Made by a program: the position numbers and the translations under genes. A stretch of DNA of 35,172 nucleotides from CAIKZJ01 sp964626015 (GTDB lineage Bacteria > Bacteroidota > Ignavibacteria > Tepidaquicellales > Tepidaquicellaceae). The stretch lies in contig CAZVCC010000035.1 of the NCBI GenBank assembly GCA_964626015.1, positions 1 to 35,172 on the forward strand. The letters run 5' to 3'. The notes beneath the pieces were generated by a model, which worked only from the letters and a program-made list of their open reading frames with translations, searched no databases and was not told where the DNA came from. This document shows positions 32,033-35,172 of this stretch, piece by piece (positions within the stretch are counted from its first letter, which is position 1; each line of letters starts with the position of its first letter).

Positions 32033-33358
32033 ATGAAAGTAAGAGAACCAAAATTTGCAGGAAGCTGGTACAGCAGCGATCCAAAACATCTTTCGGATGA
32101 AATAGATTCATATTTGATAGATGCCGAAAATCTTAAACTGAACACAAAGGCAGTAATAGTTCCTCATGCAGGGTACCTATATTCGGGAAGAACGGCTGCA
32201 CACGGGTTTAAGCAGATTAAAAAGGACACTGACAAAGTTATAATTCTCGGAACATCGCACAGGTATCCGTTAAGAGGTGCATGCGTTGTGAATTACGATT
32301 ATTACAACTCTCCGCTCGGCAGGGTTAAGGTTTCGGCTGACGTGAAAACAATCACAGATGAAAAAAATGTTGTAAGCATAAACGAAGCAGATACGGACGA
32401 GCATTCGATAGAGATAGAGATACCTTTTCTTCAGAAAGTACTGACAGATTTTGAGATACTGCCGATAATAGCCGGGAAGATTAATCCGTATGAATTTGCA
32501 GACTTGATAGATAAATATTCAACGGATAATTCAGTGATTGTAGCATCGGTTGACCTGAGTCATTTTCACGAATACAACGAAGCTATAAAACTTGATAATT
32601 TTACCGTCAACTCAATACTTGAGCTGAACTCATTAAACATAAAGAAGGCGGAGATTGACTCACCGTATGCGATTGAAGCCTTACTGGAGCTGGCGAAAAG
32701 AAAGAACTGGAAAGCGAAACTTCTTGACTATAAGAATTCGGGAGATATAATTGCAGAAAGAAAATCTGTGGTAGGATATTCGGCGATAGTATTTTACGAA
32801 GATGAGAACGAGCTGTACTTTACGGAGGCAGAAAAGGCAGACATGATAAAAACCGCAAAGAAGACGACGGAGATGTACGTTAAGACGGGAGTGATAAACA
32901 AGGGAGAATACCATTCGAAAAAACTTGACAGAAGGCTTGCCTGCTTTGTAACGATAAAAGACGGAGACGAGCTGAGGGGATGCATAGGAACGATTGAGCC
33001 TGTTGACACGCTATACAACAGCATAATCGAGAATTCGATTTCAGCTGCGACGAGAGACCCGAGGTTTAAACCAATAAAGGAAAGGGAATTGGTAAATCTT
33101 AAATATGAAGTATCGGTGCTTTCGGTGCCAGAGCTGATTAAACCTGAATCTGTAGATTCGCTTTTCTCTGCAATTAAAGGCAAGGGTGTTATAATTAATA
33201 AAGATATGAGAAGGGGTGTTTACCTGCCGCAGGTATGGGAGCATTTCACGAAAGAGGGAGATTTTCTGAGCAGTTTATGCCAGAAGGCGGGTTTATTTAA
33301 AGAGGAATGGAAAGATTATAAAGCGATGAAGTTTTCTGTGTTTGAGCTGGTGAATTGA
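32033..33358 (+). CDS. Fused AmmeMemoRadiSam proteins B and A (Memo-AMMECR1)
   Basis: A 441-residue fusion. Residues 1-256 are the Memo-like protein (AmrB): REPKFAGSWYSSDP, VPHAGYLYSG (43-52), TDEHSIEIEIPFLQ (121-134), ASVDLSHFHEY (171-181) and VVGYSAI, carrying the conserved His and Cys/Glu positions of the non-heme-dioxygenase-like fold. Residues ~265-441 are AMMECR1 (AmrA), with the invariant LRGCIGT (314-320), SISAATRDPRF (335-345) and YEVSVLS. Both partners of the radical SAM gene upstream are thus in one protein. Its place after an M15 peptidase lipoprotein suggests an operon of four or five genes. The system's chemistry is not settled. Confidence 0.94.
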   Translation: MKVREPKFAGSWYSSDPKHLSDEIDSYLIDAENLKLNTKAVIVPHAGYLYSGRTAAHGFKQIKKDTDKVIILGTSHRYPLRGACVVNYDYYNSPLGRVKVSADVKTITDEKNVVSINEADTDEHSIEIEIPFLQKVLTDFEILPIIAGKINPYEFADLIDKYSTDNSVIVASVDLSHFHEYNEAIKLDNFTVNSILELNSLNIKKAEIDSPYAIEALLELAKRKNWKAKLLDYKNSGDIIAERKSVVGYSAIVFYEDENELYFTEAEKADMIKTAKKTTEMYVKTGVINKGEYHSKKLDRRLACFVTIKDGDELRGCIGTIEPVDTLYNSIIENSISAATRDPRFKPIKERELVNLKYEVSVLSVPELIKPESVDSLFSAIKGKGVIINKDMRRGVYLPQVWEHFTKEGDFLSSLCQKAGLFKEEWKDYKAMKFSVFELVN

Positions 33359-33401
33359 GATTTAACGTACGAGTGAACAGAGAAAAACAATAGAACGCTG
33401 A

Positions 33402-33439
33402 TTACACGGATGAGGCGGATTTACACGGATAAGGCGGAT
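33402..33439. repeat. 19-bp tandem repeat
   Basis: ttacacggatgaggcggat and ttacacggataaggcggat follow one another, differing at one base. They are part of a repeat group also seen at 5460-5550 (gatttcgcggatttgcacgg). Downstream, gtcctccacggcggac around 33498-33515 is another imperfect GC palindrome. The 277-bp spacer has no gene. Confidence 0.85.
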
Positions 33440-33635
33440 CTGCCGAAGAGAAGCAGACAGGTTAGCACTGATGAAAAGAAATATGAGGTTTTTACCGTCC
33501 TCCACGGCGGACGAGGAGAGAATGGAGAATTATTAAACCGGTTATTTCATGGCGGGTTTTGTGGGGTTTTATCAAGTTTATAAATGAGTTGGCAGTGAGA
33601 TGGAATGCAATAAATAATATTTTTTAATATAATAT

Positions 33636-33980
33636 ATGAAGACCAAAAAGGAAATAAGAGAAGAGTATAAATTAATGAAATTTAGGGCGGGTATTTTTCA
33701 AATTAATAACAAAAAGGATAATAAGGTTTTTCTTAAAACTACTTCTGATTTAGACAGAGCTTTTAATTCTGACTTGTTTCAACTTAAAGCGGGAATGCAT
33801 TCAAACCTTGAATTACAGAGGGACTGGAATAACCTTGGGGCAGAAAATTTTGAATTTAAACTTTTTGACGAACTAAAAATAAAAGGCACCGAGACACCAG
33901 AAGATATCAAGGGAGAGTTAAATGAATTATTGGAAATGCATTTAACTGAATTGAAAGGTAATGGACAAAACTTATACTAA
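33636..33980 (+). CDS. Degenerate GIY-YIG domain protein
   Basis: A 114-residue protein with an N-terminal KKEIREEYKLMKFRAGIFQI, NKVFLKTTSDLDRAFNSDLFQL, a conserved MHSNLELQRDWNNLGAENFEF and a C-terminal acidic helix. It matches small GIY-YIG-related proteins of Bacteroidota in order and length. The catalytic tyrosines appear replaced: GIY is GIF and YIG is FLK. The Arg of the LxxR motif may be kept (LDRAF). So it may bind DNA or have lost cleavage activity. Its promoter probably lies in the preceding 277-bp repeat spacer. Single gene, no partner seen. Confidence 0.7.
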   Translation: MKTKKEIREEYKLMKFRAGIFQINNKKDNKVFLKTTSDLDRAFNSDLFQLKAGMHSNLELQRDWNNLGAENFEFKLFDELKIKGTETPEDIKGELNELLEMHLTELKGNGQNLY

Positions 33981-34073
33981 TGTTTTAATGATAAAACCCG
34001 AAATAGTTGTGTGGAAAGGGGCAGAATAAGATTTTACTATCTGATTTGACATTTAGGTTTAAATTTTGCATTT

Positions 34074-34517
34074 TTGTATAAGTTGGAATTTATATTCAGT
34101 AAATATTGCAGAATTAAAACTATAACGGTAGCGATTATATTGTTATCGTTTAGTCTTGTTTCGTTTGGACAGGACATTCACAACTGTTTGTGCATGCCTG
34201 AAAAGCCGAAAGTTGAAGAGAAGAAGTCATGCTGCAGCAAGGAAGAGACGACGACGGTACAGAAGGAGTCTGATGATTGCTGCTCGACAAACGGAGCATC
34301 TTCCTGCGATGACTGCAAGACCTGCAGTTTTGAGAAGAGGGTTGAAAAAGAGCAGGGAACGCTGAACGAGAACAAAATCACAAAGACAGAAAGCAAGACA
34401 ATATTCAAGGAAACACAAAACTTATTTTATAACACTACATTAAAATCTTATCGGTCAGACGATTCACCGGGAAGCAGGGTGAAAGTCTTTCTTGAAGTCT
34501 CTAACCTACGAATTTAG
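34074..34517 (+). CDS. Exported Cys-rich protein, probably metal-related
   Basis: A 147-residue protein. The start is unsure: TTG at 34074 or 34083. A signal segment follows (IKTITVAIILLSFSLVSF, cut near GQ-DI). The mature part has HNCLCMPEKP, KKSCCSKEE, DDCCSTNG and SCDDCKTCSF, eleven cysteines in ~60 residues as C-x-C, C-C, C-C and C-x-x-C pairs. The C-terminal half is charged and probably disordered. This resembles the small Cys-rich secreted proteins found beside TonB receptors for metal uptake or resistance. The receptor starts 51 bp downstream and has its own CC motif. Metal handling is inferred, not seen directly. Confidence 0.68.
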   Translation: MYKLEFIFSKYCRIKTITVAIILLSFSLVSFGQDIHNCLCMPEKPKVEEKKSCCSKEETTTVQKESDDCCSTNGASSCDDCKTCSFEKRVEKEQGTLNENKITKTESKTIFKETQNLFYNTTLKSYRSDDSPGSRVKVFLEVSNLRI

Positions 34518-34558
34518 AAACAGGGATTACTACATCCGTTTTTAAAAAGTTTCTAAAT
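34512..34558. promoter_or_regulatory. 10-bp inverted repeat before the TonB receptor
   Basis: atttagaaac (34512-34521, including the stop codon of the Cys-rich gene) and gtttctaaat (34549-34558) are perfect inverted arms with a 27-nt loop. They end 10 bp before the receptor start. It may be an operator or an mRNA hairpin. Confidence 0.4.
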
Positions 34559-34568
34559 AAATATCAAA

Positions 34569-35172
34569 ATGAAAAATATATTATTGTTCGCGATAATGCT
34601 TGTTTTTATAACAAGTGTATCAAGAGCGCAGCTAAGTCCAGAGCTCCACGGTATTACAGGGATTGTTTACGGCGTAACCGACAAGGGGAAAGAGCCTCTT
34701 GAGGGTGCAATCGTAAAATGGATTAATACCAAAAAAGGAGCTGCGACAAACTCCGAAGGAAAGTTTGAAATACATGACGACGGCATAACCGACAGAAGGC
34801 TTGAAGTGTTTTACGTCGGCTATACAAAAGACACGATTGAAGTTGAGGATAAAGATTATGTAGAAATCACGCTTCAAAGCATTTTTTCTACACAGCAGAT
34901 TGTAGTTGAAAGCGAGCAAAGCTCTTCTTACATAGAAAACGGCAACACAAAGACGGAAGTGATTTCGCAGACGGAGCTGAAGAAAGACGCATGCTGCGAC
35001 CTTTCGGGGTGTTTCGGGAAGAATGCTTCGGTTGACGTTGCTGTTACTGATATACTGACAAACACGAAGGAGCTAAAAGTGCTCGGACTTGACGGTGCAT
35101 ACACGCAGATACTTGTGGATAACATGCCGATAATGTCGGGATTAGTGACTAAGTATGGTGTAACGAGCATGC
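34569..35172 (+). CDS. TonB-dependent receptor, N-terminal part (runs off window end)
   Basis: The first 201 codons of a gene cut by the window end. Signal peptide MKNILLFAIMLVFITSV, cut near RA-QLS. Residues ~28-100 form a carboxypeptidase-like regulatory (CarboxypepD_reg) domain: GIVYGVTDKGKEPLEGAIVKW, AATNSEGKFEI, and VGYTKDTIEV. A plug domain follows: QTELKKDACCDLSGCFGKN, VTDILTNTKELKVLGLDG and YTQILVDNMPIMSGL. Such receptors import large or scarce ligands through the outer membrane with TonB energy. The ACCDLSGCF start of the plug is characteristic of a Bacteroidota group tied to metal-resistance neighbourhoods and matches the Cys-rich protein upstream. Confidence 0.9.
   Translation, partial: MKNILLFAIMLVFITSVSRAQLSPELHGITGIVYGVTDKGKEPLEGAIVKWINTKKGAATNSEGKFEIHDDGITDRRLEVFYVGYTKDTIEVEDKDYVEITLQSIFSTQQIVVESEQSSSYIENGNTKTEVISQTELKKDACCDLSGCFGKNASVDVAVTDILTNTKELKVLGLDGAYTQILVDNMPIMSGLVTKYGVTSM

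Overview
The window looks like a contig from the Bacteroidota/Chlorobiota/Ignavibacteriota group, most likely an Ignavibacteria-like bacterium. The evidence is a C-terminal type IX secretion sorting domain with the NYPNPWNP signature on a secreted nuclease-fold protein, a cbb3 oxidase with fused CcoN-CcoO and a mono-heme CcoP, AT-rich starts with few Shine-Dalgarno sequences, many Sec-signal outer-membrane barrels and lipoproteins, and a TonB receptor with a carboxypeptidase-like N-terminal domain. This assignment is inferred from gene content. No rRNA, tRNA, CRISPR array, prophage or transposase gene was seen.

Layout. 1-2.6 kb: a 150-bp tandem array and repeat-rich spacers around two secreted-type or unknown proteins (one DUF6266-like) with C-ending codons unlike their neighbours. 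2.8-6.5 kb: an AAA+/DUF4143 ATPase, a T9SS-exported endonuclease/exonuclease/phosphatase-fold protein and a PP1-type phosphoesterase. 6.7-11.5 kb (minus): a compact overlapping operon of Wzx-type flippase, GT9 glycosyltransferase, and a rare single polypeptide joining an O-antigen ligase/polymerase to a second GT9 domain. 11.8-20.1 kb: a truncated outer-membrane protein, then a minus-strand run of eight envelope genes (META lipoprotein, LA_2272-like repeat protein, DUF3943 protein, outer-membrane proteins, an MBL-fold lipoprotein with an extra Cys cluster, a DUF4136 lipoprotein, and a large unknown exported protein). 20.3-26.7 kb (plus): cbb3 terminal oxidase genes ccoNO-ccoQ-ccoP, the maturation genes ccoG and ccoH, a secreted SRPBCC-like protein and a CrtW-type carotenoid ketolase whose 5' coding region carries a terminator-like hairpin. 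27.6-33.4 kb (plus): a DPP-IV-type S9 peptidase, the AmmeMemoRadiSam radical SAM enzyme (apparently missing its C-terminal tail), an M15 peptidase lipoprotein and a fused Memo-AMMECR1 protein. 33.6-35.2 kb: a degenerate GIY-YIG protein, a Cys-rich secreted protein and the start of a TonB-dependent receptor with its own Cys-Cys motif.

The most distinctive non-genic signal is a two-layer repeat system in the spacers. The base layer is an AT/purine-rich repeat (tttaacc-gcagag-gacacagag or cgcaaagaa type). The second layer is short GC-rich palindromes (ccgccgcggcgg, tccgcctcggcgga, ccccgaggtctcgggg) sitting at the same places inside base repeats. Base repeats without a palindrome are also present, so the window offers apparent empty and filled sites. 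These repeats have also entered or extended coding sequences: a truncated outer-membrane protein, and the possible N-termini of two exported proteins.
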